Assembly: GCA_019095985.1 (NCBI GenBank)
Contig: CM032661.1
Span: 48,673-112,672, forward strand
DNA from: Streblospio benedicti
Lineage: Eukaryota > Annelida > Polychaeta > Spionida > Spionidae
Direction: 5' to 3'
DNA: 64,000 bases
The first letter of the stretch is position 1, and every line of letters starts with the position of its first letter. Position numbers and translations under genes: made by a program. This document shows positions 53,085 through 64,000 of the stretch, one piece after another. The notes beneath the pieces were generated by a model, which ran no database searches, was not told where the DNA came from, and was given only the letters and a program-made list of their open reading frames with translations.

Positions 53085-53740
53085 ATAGACTCTTTTTATC
53101 ACCGTAACAACAGACGAAGGAGTCTACGTGATTCGCGGTCAACCAATGGGAAACATATACACACTTATACTAACAATTGTATTTATTATATACACAATCA
53201 TAGTTGCGGACAGCGGGACAAATGGTCTGACGCACCGTTAGCCAGTTGGCTGTCTTTCAAATAAGATCAATAGGAAGGTCAATCGCCAATGATGACCAGT
53301 GACATGGACATCACGTAGACCACGTATGTTTGCTTACAAGTGAGTTTACGAACATTAAGTAAATAGACTTATTACTTCACCTTGATATTTTGAACGGTTG
53401 TCGTGGTATAATGACAGTATATCATGTTTAGCAGTGATATCAAGGATACTATATACTATCCTTGGTGGTGAGATATCTTCCCCCATTTGTGAAATATTCC
53501 CCGAGCTTGCAACAGACAAAAGGGCCTACGTGCTTGTCGGTCAATCACTGTAAAATATACACATAGCCGTGACCTAAATCCTTTTATGAAGGTCAGATGT
53601 GGACAGCGGGACCAAAGTTCTGACGCGCCGTCGGTCAGTGAGTTCAAACAAGATCAACGTGAAGGTCAATTCCGAATGATGACCAGTGATCTGGACTCCA
53701 GCATAACGTCGACCACGTCTGTTATGTTTGTTTACTAGAC
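53085..53740. repeat. Diverged tandem duplication, unit about 400 bp
   Basis: 53100-53345 and 53500-53740 share GCAACAGAC or CAACAGACGAAG, CTACGTG, CGGTCAA, GGACAGCGGGAC, CTGACGC, AAGATCAA, GAAGGTCAAT, ATGATGACCAGTGA and a GACCACGT end, in order. No conserved frame is seen. Confidence 0.6.
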
Positions 53741-54267
53741 ACAAAATAAGTGCATCATTGAAAATGCAGTTTATGTTTTCATGGTAAACAAAGCACTCTC
53801 TCAAATTGACCACTTGAAACTGCAAAGTGCTTTGTGTTAGCATTTCTCAATGCACAAACACAGGCACATTTTCTACAAATTCCCAAATTCAACGAGCCAT
53901 ATCGTTTGAATGTGACTGCTAAAACTTGGTCATGTGAATATAATTTATTCTGACAATACAACCCATTTCTCTATCAACTTTTCAAATCTAATGAAAATGA
54001 AAATTGTTTTCTATTGATTCATAGTTTTGAATGTATGTTATTTTGTGCAGTGAACTTTTGTGGTGGATGAAATAGTTGCACAATACGCACAATTCTCTCC
54101 GTTGTTTTGCCTGCATCGCCCACCCCACCCCACCCCAAACACACTCACAGGAAAAGACACCCCCTCATGCCACATCCAACCAACAAATCATCATGAGAAG
54201 ACACCATTTATGGAATTCTTATCATTTACAATTCACACAACTCATGAATCGCCTGTCGACAGCATGC
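53741..54267. other. No gene recognised
   Basis: A CCCCACCCCACCCC tract near 54122; otherwise featureless. Confidence 0.45.
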
Positions 54268-54824
54268 CCTATTGAGTAGTGCTCATGTCTGTTCGAGCGT
54301 CTCCTCCAGGGCCTCTAGGGCCTGAGTCGTGAAGAGGCCGACCGCATGAGTAGTCCAGGCATCGGAGCCTTCATACAGCGTTCGATCAATACATGATATA
54401 TCCAATCCGAAACAAACAACATCTGGTGTCGGCGACCGCATTTGGAATTACTTTCAACGATCTGAGTCATACTATGGTGAGATTTTGAAAAATATAATTT
54501 GGGAACATTGACTTGATATGGCGTGGCGTATTGAAACAGGCATCATATCACCAAAATGGATTATAGAAACCATTATGAAGTCCGTTCATAAGGGAAATTT
54601 ATAACTCAATCAGTAACTCAATATACAAAAAAGGTCCAACTAAATGATTTTTTAACAGATTATATGAAAGACCTCGTAGCTCTCATCTGGTGGTCGGTCT
54701 GATGTTGCGTATCCGAATACTTTAAACTTCTACACTTTTTTTTCAAATTCACCTGCCTTCAATACATATCGATCATCCTTTGACGCTGCTCGCTCTGGGA
54801 ATCTATTAAACCTGAGTGACAAAA

Positions 54825-54989
54825 GCAGATCTAGGTTTTTGGAGAGGGGGGGGGGCACTTAAGGTATTTCATGAGTTTTGTATGCGCGATCGATGGCAGA
54901 CATGCCAAAAGCACTACGAAAATGAAGTATTTTGGAGAGAAAAATAAAAGGGAGGAGCGAGCCCCCTGCACCCACCACCTGGATCTGCC
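54825..54989. mobile_element. GCAGATCC-family MITE inserted in tandem copy 1
   Basis: GCAGATCTAGG on the left and GGATCTGCC on the right, in the opposite orientation to 33232 (GTTTTGTATGCGCGATCGAT is the reversed core). The equivalent place in copy 3 (near 63415) lacks it, so it inserted after duplication or was lost there. Confidence 0.65.
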
Positions 54990-56565
54990 TATGAGTGAAA
55001 CAAAGTGGTTGCTTTGTTCCCTCTATGTTTAAATCGTGTATCTACCACATGGTTGTGTTCTGTTTTGGGCGAACAATAAAACAAAAGTATATGAACCTAC
55101 ACACAAGCAGTAATTCACGTTTTGATTTTGTTTAATTTGGCGTGGTTTGCGAAACTAAACCTTTTAATGGTGTAATTGTGTACCATATAGAGCCGGTTCT
55201 ACTGTGTGATATTAAAAAGTGTCCCTATTTATCACCCATGTTTTGACAGGTCATCCTCACGTGCACCACACTCACGGTCTGTATTTAGTATATATAGGGG
55301 CATACAAGGCTAATGTTAATGCATGGCTGATGCAGGATGTGGGACATGTTGGACGGTATACAATGTCTTGTATATATTGTTCACAAATGTGTTTTAAGTT
55401 AGAGATGCTATTAGATAGCACCCAAAAATATCTATAATGCTGGATTTTAATTGAACTTAACTAATTTGTACAGGTATGGATGTAAGGTCAGTGAAGTGTT
55501 TCAGCTAGTAAATTCAAGTACAATTAAAACATGCTTTTGTTTTGCTATAAATATTCATTTTCAATTAATATTTTATATATTATGCTACAAGGATATTACA
55601 TTCGTGATGCTCTCAACAAATCATTCATACGAATGTCCTTTTGCTTCGCATATTCTTTGTTTAGTCTGAAATAGTAAGTTTATAATTCAATCATAATGCA
55701 CTCGTTTTATAATACTTATATATGTTCTTGTACTGATGTGTATACACTAGAACTATATATTACTATACAAATAACTAAGGCAATTTTTCTTAACCAATAA
55801 GGCTTTAAAACCAGAAGAGATACATACTCCAACTTAAGAGTGTACAGTCAGGACAACTTAGTAGTCGTTTCTGTCAACATTTTAAAACAAATTCATTATT
55901 TTTCATTATTAGAATACATGACCCAGATATACTCCAACAGCTAGCAACTTTAAATATAAGTCACACGTTTTTCTTCTATCATGTTTACTATAAGAGCCAG
56001 GCAGGGACTTGGGTGGAGGTGCATTTACTCTCTCCTGGACTTGTTTACTGGGGGGGCTGGGGGAGTCTGGTGGAAGAGATGGAGAATGTAGGGAATGACG
56101 GGGAGGGTGAGCAATTTTTGTGTTCTGGATCTCATCTGTTTTAACCCGATCATCGCACGGCATACAGCTAGTTACAAATGAATTACTATCTCAAATGTAT
56201 ATGCCCATTTATATGGTATAAAAGGTACATGAGACAGAAAACTCAGTCATGCATGTCCCAAAAAACAGTGCTTGGTGCATTTTCAGGGGTCAATTTTTAC
56301 CTCGGTCTGCCACAGAGAGCGTACAAATATACCGTTGAAATATTCATCCATTAGCACCTATTTTCAGATTGTTGTTTACTAACGTTGTGTCATTATGATC
56401 AGGAAGAATGAGCTATTAGCATCAATGGAAACCGTTATGCTGTGTATAACACTGCTTATTAAATGTGTTCTTTGATATTGCCATGCACATACGTACATAA
56501 TTTTACTTACAATAAGCTCAATCATAAGACACATAACTAGTTATAGAAAAAATAGAAGAGAGCTT

Positions 56566-58343
56566 TTTTAATACTTTATTTTCGTTTTAAAACACGTGTC
56601 CCATTTTACATAAGAGTCGTATTGCGGGACTTACAATGACTCTTTACAATGTTACACATAACTGTTAACATATAGCATACATTCAAGTTAAGAGAAGAGC
56701 CAATCTTTCTCTCTTTTTTTAACATTTTTATAAATAATATTCACATACATAATCAAGGATCCTATAGTAAAACAGAATAATCATAAGAATTCACAGATAA
56801 TTTTTACTTGATATTTGTTTATATCGTTATTATATATTTTTTTACATTTCCTGCTGTCAAAAGATTTAAATAAATTATCATCATTGTAATAAGTTATCTA
56901 ATAGATCAACTAGATCTATTGTACCAATATATTTATGAATTGAAGCTCTTTGTCTAATATCACATTTGACTTCCTTAACGGACCTTTGTACATCGTTACA
57001 TATTTTTTTACTCATTGTTTATAAATAATATATGATATTAATTGCAAACTGTATATCCTTATCAATCTTCGAGCTACCTAAATTATATCTTTGTTAGTCA
57101 TTGCAAAACCAGTGCTACCTTCAAAGGCTGACCATATTTTCTTTGCACATTTACATGAAAAAAGAACAAGAATTATATCTTCTTCCTTCGCACATATATT
57201 ACATAATTCACTATTATATTTTTCTTCATTTTACTAAAATTTTATTACAAGCTAATAAATTGTGTATAACCTCATAATTAAATTCAATAATTTTCTTGTC
57301 ACTTGTACATGCATACCTACTTTTTTGTAAACATTCGAACTCCAGTATATCTACATTTAAAATAGAATTATTATTAAATGAAGTTATGTTAATAATCTGA
57401 GTATTGTGTTTGAGCATAGCATTATAAACATTAAATGGCATTAAAAACATGGATTGAATTTCTATTGATTGCCTGTATTTCAAGATTTTCTTGTACCACC
57501 AAAGGTTGTAGATTTAGTAATTCTATAAATGGTTTCAGAGCTTCTTTCACTTTTGACATTTCTGAAAAAATATTTCTCCTGTCCCTAACTTTATTATAGG
57601 CATATGTGTCATCAAGCACACCTCCTATGATTCTTAGGTCGCTAACTATTCCAGCTTTAATCCTTGAGGTAAAATAGAAGAGTTCTTTCTTATTATGTAC
57701 ATGATAAAATAAGTGCTTGTTGTACCATAGAGGTTGATTCCAAATATCATTGGAGAATAGTTCATAAGATATGCATTTACTCTTATTAAATACACATAGT
57801 ACATCTTTATAAAAAGAACCCATTAATGGAAATATGTTTTATGACTCTTTTGTCAGTGAAATTAAGCTTTAATAATAAAGAATCATTTTTTTCTAAACTC
57901 AAATATATTATTAGGAATAATGCTCCAAAGATCATCAGGGGTGCTTTTGATGAGCCTATAAATCCAAACAGCTTTTACGGCATCCAATAGAACTTCAATA
58001 TCTACCATTTTTACCTCACCTTTATCAGCAGAATTGTTTAAGATGGATCGTTTTACATGTTACTTGTTGCCCCATATAAAACTATAGAACAATTTCTTTA
58101 TCTTATCATTAAAACCTTCTCGGACTGATAAAACTGTTGCAGGGTAAAGTATTTTGGGTACAGCTAGTTGCTTAGTAATAGCAATTTTTCCAAATATTGT
58201 TAATTTTCTTCGTGATCAAATGTTCAGAAGTGATTTAATCTTTTACAATTTTGATATCCACTTTAACTGGGTGTTTAATTCACGATCATGACCTATATAA
58301 ATACCTAAGCATCTTATTGGATCCTTAGGCCATTTTATATCAA
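56566..58343 (-). mobile_element. 5'-truncated Tx1/L1-type LINE
   Basis: Minus-strand translation gives the region C-terminal to the reverse transcriptase typical of L1/Tx1 elements: LGIYIGHD near 58300, RRKLTIFGKIAITKQLAVPK near 58180, KKLFYSFIWGNK near 58070, and KMVDIEVLLDAVKAVWIYR near 57990. LWYNKHLF lies within 57431-57823 and a weaker stretch at 57226-57483. Several in-frame stops interrupt it. The reverse transcriptase core and endonuclease are absent. The 3' end has AATAAAGTATTAAAAAAGC. AGAAGAGAGCTT (56554-56565) and AGAAGAGGGCTT (58344-58355) flank it as a probable 12-bp target duplication with one mismatch. Confidence 0.85.
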
Positions 58344-59301
58344 AGAAGAGGGCTTATATAATGTAGAATATATCTGGGACTAGTAAGTTGAAAAGATGTC
58401 TGTAAATGCTATTGAAATTACGTCAGCGGATTTTAAAAAATGGACATGAAATTGGTTATGAGATCCTCCTACAAGTTGATACAGATGGTATACACTATGC
58501 ACATAATTTACTAAGTCTCAAGGTTCTGTAAGAAATCGTATTTGATACTAAAGACATCTAAAATGGTCATATAATGGTTCCTGGTTTAAATGTATAAGTT
58601 TCAAGAATATGTGTCAAAGAGTATTCGACATTACTGAAAATGTCGACTCGCTTTCATTATTATTATCCAGGCCAATAGTTTTGTGTCAAAGTGTAGACAA
58701 TTTGTTACACAGTGAAATTAATGTTGAAGCAAAGATCTAAATGAAAGTATTAAACCCTGTTGGTTCTAATCATACAAATTATTTGCATAAAGTTTAGACA
58801 ACCGTGGCTCACTCATTAAAGGTTATACTTAGTGGCCGAACAAATATGCTTTTAGAGCAATTTAAATACCACACAACAAGAGGCCCGTTATCGTACACTC
58901 ATAGTGCACAACCACCAGCCGCAATAAGCCGCAGATGAACTTTGTCCTCCACTGGCAGACTGTCTGAAGTCAAACGGTAAAAGTGAATGCTTACCCTTTA
59001 AATTTACTTGCTTATTTTTTGTTTACACTGACCCACTTTATGGGGAATTTTTAATTTGATGTAACGCCTGTTGTTGTTTGCATAAAAACCATGTTTTTGT
59101 TTTTCTATTCGAGTCACTTATATTCTATCGGCCCACATACTAATATAGCACCCAGACGAAACACAATACATCGCTTGTGTTTTTCTGAAGCGATGTTAGT
59201 ACTATTTTAAAGTGGAATATATTACGTGGTTGACGGAATATATTTTCTTGACATCTTTGAGTTGATAAACACATTGCTAACTACAGTCTCCTCCGTTAAT
59301 A

Positions 59302-59460
59302 CAGAAGAACCTTTAATTATGACAACCTCATTAAAGAGACTATCTTCAAGACTTTGATAAAGAAACAAGTGTGAACGCCCGTGTTGATATCATGTACATG
59401 ATGAGACCACATAGTCATAGAGCCAGCCCTGCAACTGGTCTTCATAGAGAGGTTCTACTG
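59302..59460. mobile_element. pogo-like MITE inside tandem copy 2
   Basis: The left CAGAAGAACCTTTAATTATG and right AGAGAGGTTCTACTG are inverted ends. It is present at the matching place in copy 3, so it predates the tandem duplication. Confidence 0.6.
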
Positions 59461-59797
59461 GACTTGGGCTTCTCTGGAGTAGTGTGCATGTATGTTCGAA
59501 ATATACAGCCATATATATTTAATCAATATGGACATACAAAAAACTATTGTCTGCACAATGGTTATTTGGGTAAAACTGTTCATTGCATTATTGTAATGTA
59601 CCAATAATTGTTGTTCTTTGCGAATTTTGAAATATGGTCACTGCTATATATGACGAAATAGTCGTGTCCATATAAATTTGCTAGAGTCTTGTATATTCGC
59701 AGTCTATATCAGATATAGCAATACCAGTTTGAGAAGAAGGGCAATCTAGATCAGTAGGCCAATTATTAGATTTCCACATCACCTTTCTACAAAAGAA

Positions 59798-59895
59798 GGA
59801 GGGGGGTATAACGGGTCACGAAATCCCACACCCCTAATTTTCTCGGCCTTATTTTCCAAACACATTTTTTTTTTACTTTTATCCCATATCACACA
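59798..59895 (+). mobile_element. AAATCCCAC-family repeat inside tandem copy 2
   Basis: GGAGGGGGGTATAACGGGTC, AAATCCCACA and GGCCTTATTTTCCAAACACA match 4790-4860. It is absent from copies 1 and 3. Confidence 0.45.
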
Positions 59896-61289
59896 AAAAT
59901 TCGAACGTCTCCTGCAGGGCCTTTAGGGCCTGAACCGTGAAGAGTCGGATCTCATGAGTAGTCCAGGATTCGCGGCGGTCATACAGCGCTCGATCATTAT
60001 ACATGATATATCAGAAACAAACAACATCTGATGTTGGCGACCGCATCGGGAATTATTTCTACAAATCTGAGTTTTACTTTGGTGAGCTTTTGATGTTTTT
60101 AATAATTTTAATAATTTGGGAACAGTGACTTGATATGGCATGGCGTATTGAAACAAGCATCGGTCACCAAAATGGATTGTAGATAGGGGCCTACTGTTAT
60201 GGACTCAGTAACAATATAACAAGGGAAATTTATAACACAATCAATAACACAATATATAAAAAGGTGTAACTAAATGATTGCTGGACAGATATTTATCTTT
60301 TGACAGGTTATCCTCACGTTCATAACACTCACCGTGTGTACTCAGGGATATACAGGGCTAATGTTGATGCATGGCTGATGCAATCTTTGGGACAGAGGCC
60401 ATTATTTTGGTTGCGTGTAGAGATCAGTTTTGGACGGTAACCAATGCCTTGTATAGCTTGCCTCATAAATATATACAATGTGTTATAAGTTGGAGATGTT
60501 ATAAGATAACACCCTTAAAGATTTTTAGTTCTTAATAGTAAAGTATACGTTTCAGGTATAAGTACAGAAAAGAGAAGTCTTTCCAGTGTCTAGATTCACG
60601 CACAATTAAAATGCCTGTGTTGTTTTGCTATAAATATTCATTTCCAATTCAATAGCCTAGACATTATAATATATAAATATTTACATTCATAATTCTATCA
60701 ACAAATCATTTATGTGAATGTCCTTTTGATGCGCATATTCTTTGTTTAGTCTGAAATAGTAAGTCGATAAATTCAATCATAACGCACTCGTTGTATAATT
60801 CTACCTATACATGTTCTTGTACAAATATAAGTATGTTAATGTGTATACATTAAAACTATAGATTACCAAAGAAATGTCTTTGATATTAGTATACAAATGG
60901 CTAAGGCTTCTTTTCTCAACTAATTAGGCTTTAAAACCAGAGGACGTGCACACTCCAAATTATGTGTGTACAATCAGGACAACTTAGTACTCGTTTCTAT
61001 CCACATTTTAAAACAAATTAATTATTTTTCTTATCAAGATACATGACCCACATATATACTCCAACAGCTGGCAACTTTAATATACGTCACACGTTTTTCT
61101 TCTATCATATTCACCGAAAGAGGCAGGCTGGGACTAGGAGAGGGATGGACGTGCATTGTTCTGGACCTGTTTACTAGGGTCAGTTGGTGGTAGATATGTA
61201 GGACGGATGGCAGTACAGGCAGGGAAGAACATTCAATATGTCAGAATGTAAACTTTGAGCATCTTGGGTTGCTTCATTCATGATGTAAA

Positions 61290-61876
61290 CAAGAATTTAA
61301 AGATACCAATAGGAACCTAGAAACTCACATTTTGGTGAGGTTTTCATTCTTGTCACAAGAACTTGTTCAGGCCGAATGACCGGTTAATACTATCAAATTT
61401 ATACTGCCTACTCCGAAGTATAAGTCACCGGATAACTTGAAATGTGGGATCATTTATGAGGTACAGTGCTCCCAGTGTAGGTAGACCTATGTTGGTGATA
61501 CCGGAGGGACACTGAACACTCGTGTTAAAGAACACCTGAACCCTAAGAGTGCCCACCGCCGTAGGAGAGGACATTCGCAACACGGGCCATACCATCAGCC
61601 CTAAAGACTAAGATTGTGGCACGTGAGAAACTAAAGCTACATAGAAATATCAGAGAAGCTTTGGAGATCCGCTTACAGCGCCTTGAAATGAACAGCGATA
61701 CCAGCTGCAACCTGCCCCCTGTCTTCCTGTCACTGGTGTCATGTAATTGCCGCCACCATCGCGGTCACGTAACAATCTAAGGATTGTCATTTGGTCTGAA
61801 GAAGTTCTTGTGACACGAACGAAAGCCTCGCCAAAATGTGAGTTCGTAGGTGCCTATTGGTATCTTTAAATTCTTG
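61290..61876 (+). mobile_element. Penelope-like GIY-YIG fragment between 91-bp inverted arms
   Basis: The left arm 61290-61381 and right arm 61786-61876 are inverted copies: CAAGAATTTAAAGATACCAA against TTGGTATCTTTAAATTCTTG, and CTCACATTTTGG and CACAAGAACTT likewise. Between them translation gives CGIIYEVQCSQC and YVGDTGG with TRVKEH, the GIY-YIG endonuclease signature. The tail IREALEIR, MNSDTSCNLPPVF is typical of Penelope-like retroelements. The frame is broken in a few places and the reverse transcriptase is absent. The element is missing from copy 1 at the equivalent point (near 56118), so it arrived after duplication. Confidence 0.75.
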
Positions 61877-62275
61877 TTTAAAACATTTAATGTGTTCTGG
61901 ATCTCATCTGTTTCACCCCACACAGTGGCGGACAGCCAGCGAGTTACAAATAAATTAATATATCAAATAAATATACCAAAATGGGCTCCATTTATATGGT
62001 ATAAAGGGTACATGACACATAAAATTCAGCCATGCACGTCCTAAAAACACATCTCACACGGTTCAATCCCCATTGTGAGCATGACCGCCATACAGTGTTT
62101 CAGTGCTTGGTGCTTTTTCATGGTTCAATTCAGAGTGTGTACAAATATAGTGTTAAAATATTCATCCATTAGCCCCGATTTACAGATTGTTGTTGACTAA
62201 CGTTGTGGCATTGTGATCAGAATGAATGGGCCATTAGCATCAATGAAAACCGTCATGCTTTGTTTAACACTCATA

Positions 62276-64000
62276 CACCCATAGTGCACAACCAGCCGTA
62301 ATAAGTCGCAGATCCTTAGTGAACTTTGTCTTCCACTGGCAGACTGTCTAAAGTCAAAGTAAAAGTGAATGCTTACCCTGTGAATTAAGTTGCTTATTTT
62401 TTGTCTACACTGACCCAGTTTGTGGTAAATTTTTAATTTGATGTTACTTCTGTTGTTGTTTGCATAAAGATCGTGTTTTTTGCTTGTTTTTTTCTATCCG
62501 AGTTACTTACATTCTATCGGCCCACATACTAATAAAGTCCACAGACGAAACCCAATACGTTGTGTATGTTTTCTGGGGCGATGCTAGCTAGTTTAAGTGG
62601 AATATATTACATGGTTGACGGAATATATTGTCTTGGCATGTTTGAGTTGAAAGTCGGGTTGCTGACTGCAGTTTCCTTCGTTAATACAGAAACACCTTTA
62701 ATTAGGACCGCCTCATTAAAGAGACCTTTTTTTATAACAAGAGACCACTTCTGACACCCGTAAACATTGATAAAGAAACAACCGTGAACGTCCATATCGA
62801 TATCATGTCCATAATGAGACTGCATAGGGCCAGTCCTGGACTTTGTAGAGAGGTTCTACTGTACTTGGGCTTCTCTTGAGTAGTGTTCAGGTCTGTTCAA
62901 ACATTTCCTCCAGTGTCTTTAGGGCCTGAGCCGTGAAGAGACCGATCTCATGAGTAGTCCAGGCATCAGGGCCGTTATACAGCCCTCAATCCATACATGA
63001 TATATCAGAAACAAACAAGATGTGGTGTTGGTGACCGAATTTGGAATTATTTCCACAAATCTGAGTTTTACTTTGGTCAGATTTTGAAAATATATGATTT
63101 GGGATCAGTGACTTGATATGGGGTGGCATATTGAAAAAGGCATTGGTCACCAAAATGGATTATAGATATCGTTATGGACTCAGTTCATAAGGGAAACTTA
63201 TAAATCAATCAATAACTCAATATATAAAAAGGTGCAGGTAAATGATTACTGAACAGATTATATGAAAGACCACATTATCTCCCCATCTAGTGGTATTTCT
63301 GATGTTACATATCCAATAAATTTAAACTTCTACAGTTTGTCAAATTCACCACCATTCAATACCTATGAATCATCCATTGACCCTGCTCGCTCTGGGAATC
63401 TATTGATCATGAGTGGAACACCGTGGTTGTTTTGTTTCGTCTAATAGGCCACTTTATTTTTCCCTATTTTAGATAAGAACATATTCCAAATCTAATGATG
63501 GGGGGAGGGGAAGTAAAAAAAATATTTGAATTAAAAAATGTTTTTTCGGGCTGTCTGAAAAATCTAATGAGGGCGATTAAAAACAAAAACAAAGCTAGCC
63601 TAGGACTCACGGACCAACAACACCACTAACTGAATTCCCCATGGAAACACAAACATGCTTGTAGATACTGGACAGAGCTCACAGAGAATGTGTAATGTGA
63701 TAGTCATCTGTTTATGCTGACATGGGGGTGTTGTTTTTTTTCTTTTTTTTTTTTTTTTTTGTTATGCACTAGATAAAACTAATAAATAATAACGATTTTC
63801 TAAAAAAAACTTTTTTTTTGTTATGCTCTAGGTAAAACTAATGAGGGCGATGGTCTAAAAAATGTTAATGTTAATGCATGGCTGATGCAAGCTGGGGACA
63901 CAGGCTGATATTTTAGATGCACATAGGGTCAGTTTTGAATGGTGACCTGAGTCTTGTATATCTTGCTTCATATATGTGTTTTAGGTTGGAGGTGTTATAA
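62276..64000 (+). repeat. Tandem unit copy 3 (cut by window end)
   Basis: Begins at CACCCATAGTGCACAACCAG, with TATTCTATCGGCCCACATAC, the pogo-like MITE, GGGCCTGAGCCGTGAAGAG, CATGAGTAGTCCAGGCATCA, GCTCGCTCTGGGAATCTATT, then a T-rich interruption (63430-63850) and GTTAATGCATGGCTGATGCA running off the edge. The array may continue to the right. Confidence 0.7.
62687..62861. mobile_element. pogo-like MITE inside tandem copy 3
   Basis: The left CAGAAACACCTTTAATTAGG and right AGAGAGGTTCTACTG ends match the copy at 59302. The internal AAGAGACCTTTTTTTA region is diverged. Confidence 0.6.

Larger units (their letters stand above)
54268..58880 (+). repeat. Tandem unit copy 1 (with insertions)
   Basis: Starts inside the unit at TTGAGTAGTGCTCATGTCTG, followed by GGGCCTGAGTCGTGAAGAG and CATGAGTAGTCCAGGCATCG. 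It continues through ACAGGTCATCCTCACGTGCA, GCTAATGTTAATGCATGGCT and CCATTTATATGGTATAAA to AACCGTTATGCTGTGTATAA near 56450. 56455-58880 is extra relative to the copy 2/3 junction and holds the LINE. A GCAGATCC MITE sits at 54825. I recognise no gene; frames at 55219-55669 and 55909-56163 are not preserved between copies. Confidence 0.7.
58881..62275 (+). repeat. Tandem unit copy 2
   Basis: Begins at CACTCATAGTGCACAACCAC, passes TATTCTATCGGCCCACATAC, the pogo-like MITE, GGGCCTGAACCGTGAAGAG, CAGGTTATCCTCACGTTCAT and GCTAATGTTGATGCATGGCT, and ends at AACCGTCATGCTTTGTTTAA. Relative to copy 1 it lacks about 580 bp (the counterpart of 54660-55240). It has about 400 bp extra at 59495-59897, including an AAATCCCAC-type repeat, and the Penelope-like insertion. 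Length about 3.4 kb. Confidence 0.7.

Noticed and set aside
55909-56163. Pro-rich 84-codon minus frame in tandem copy 1
   Set aside because: The matching part of copy 2 does not keep the frame.

Overview
This looks like a gene-poor, intron-rich stretch of an invertebrate animal nuclear genome. The signs are metazoan-only gene families (junctophilin and a protein phosphatase 1 glycogen-targeting subunit), a very long intron, GT-AG splice signals, tRNA-derived SINEs, short inverted-repeat transposons (MITEs), LINE and Penelope-like fragments, long microsatellites and a scaffold gap of exactly 100 N. I cannot name the phylum from sequence alone. The mix of elements would fit a marine deuterostome or a lophotrochozoan.

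Layout. 1-15184 is almost certainly intron of a minus-strand junctophilin gene, whose first coding exon (five MORN repeats) is 15185-15566. The rest of that gene lies beyond the left edge. A GC-rich 5' flank (15567-16499) holds possible plus-strand exons. 16500-16935 is an inverted-repeat element with a SINE inside it. 18345-19065 is a dispersed repeat. 19533-20051 (minus) encodes an unrecognised 172-residue protein with three near-identical RPFTELDFA repeats and a duplicated basic motif at its C-terminus. A broken, rearranged paralogue lies at 20629-21016, with a pogo-like MITE between the two. 21781-24061 holds two SINEs and a piggyBac-like element. 26484-28136 (plus) is an intact single-exon PPP1R3-type gene with a TATA-like box and a long 3' UTR.

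From 29 kb to 54 kb I see no convincing gene. The sequence holds MITE families, a SINE cluster (33.4-34.0 kb), several fold-back hairpins, a degenerate AT-rich stretch running into the gap (48639-48738) and a long AC microsatellite. From 54.27 kb to the right edge there are three diverged tandem copies of a unit of about 3.4 kb, carrying later insertions: a Tx1/L1-type LINE, a GIY-YIG (Penelope-like) fragment between 91-bp inverted arms, and MITEs.

The two recognised genes have separate jobs: membrane-contact architecture for junctophilin, and glycogen-linked phosphatase targeting for PPP1R3. They are neighbours without an obvious functional link. The most novel item is the RPFTELDFA repeat gene and its paralogue. 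Repeat coordinates come from reading by eye and may be off by several bases.
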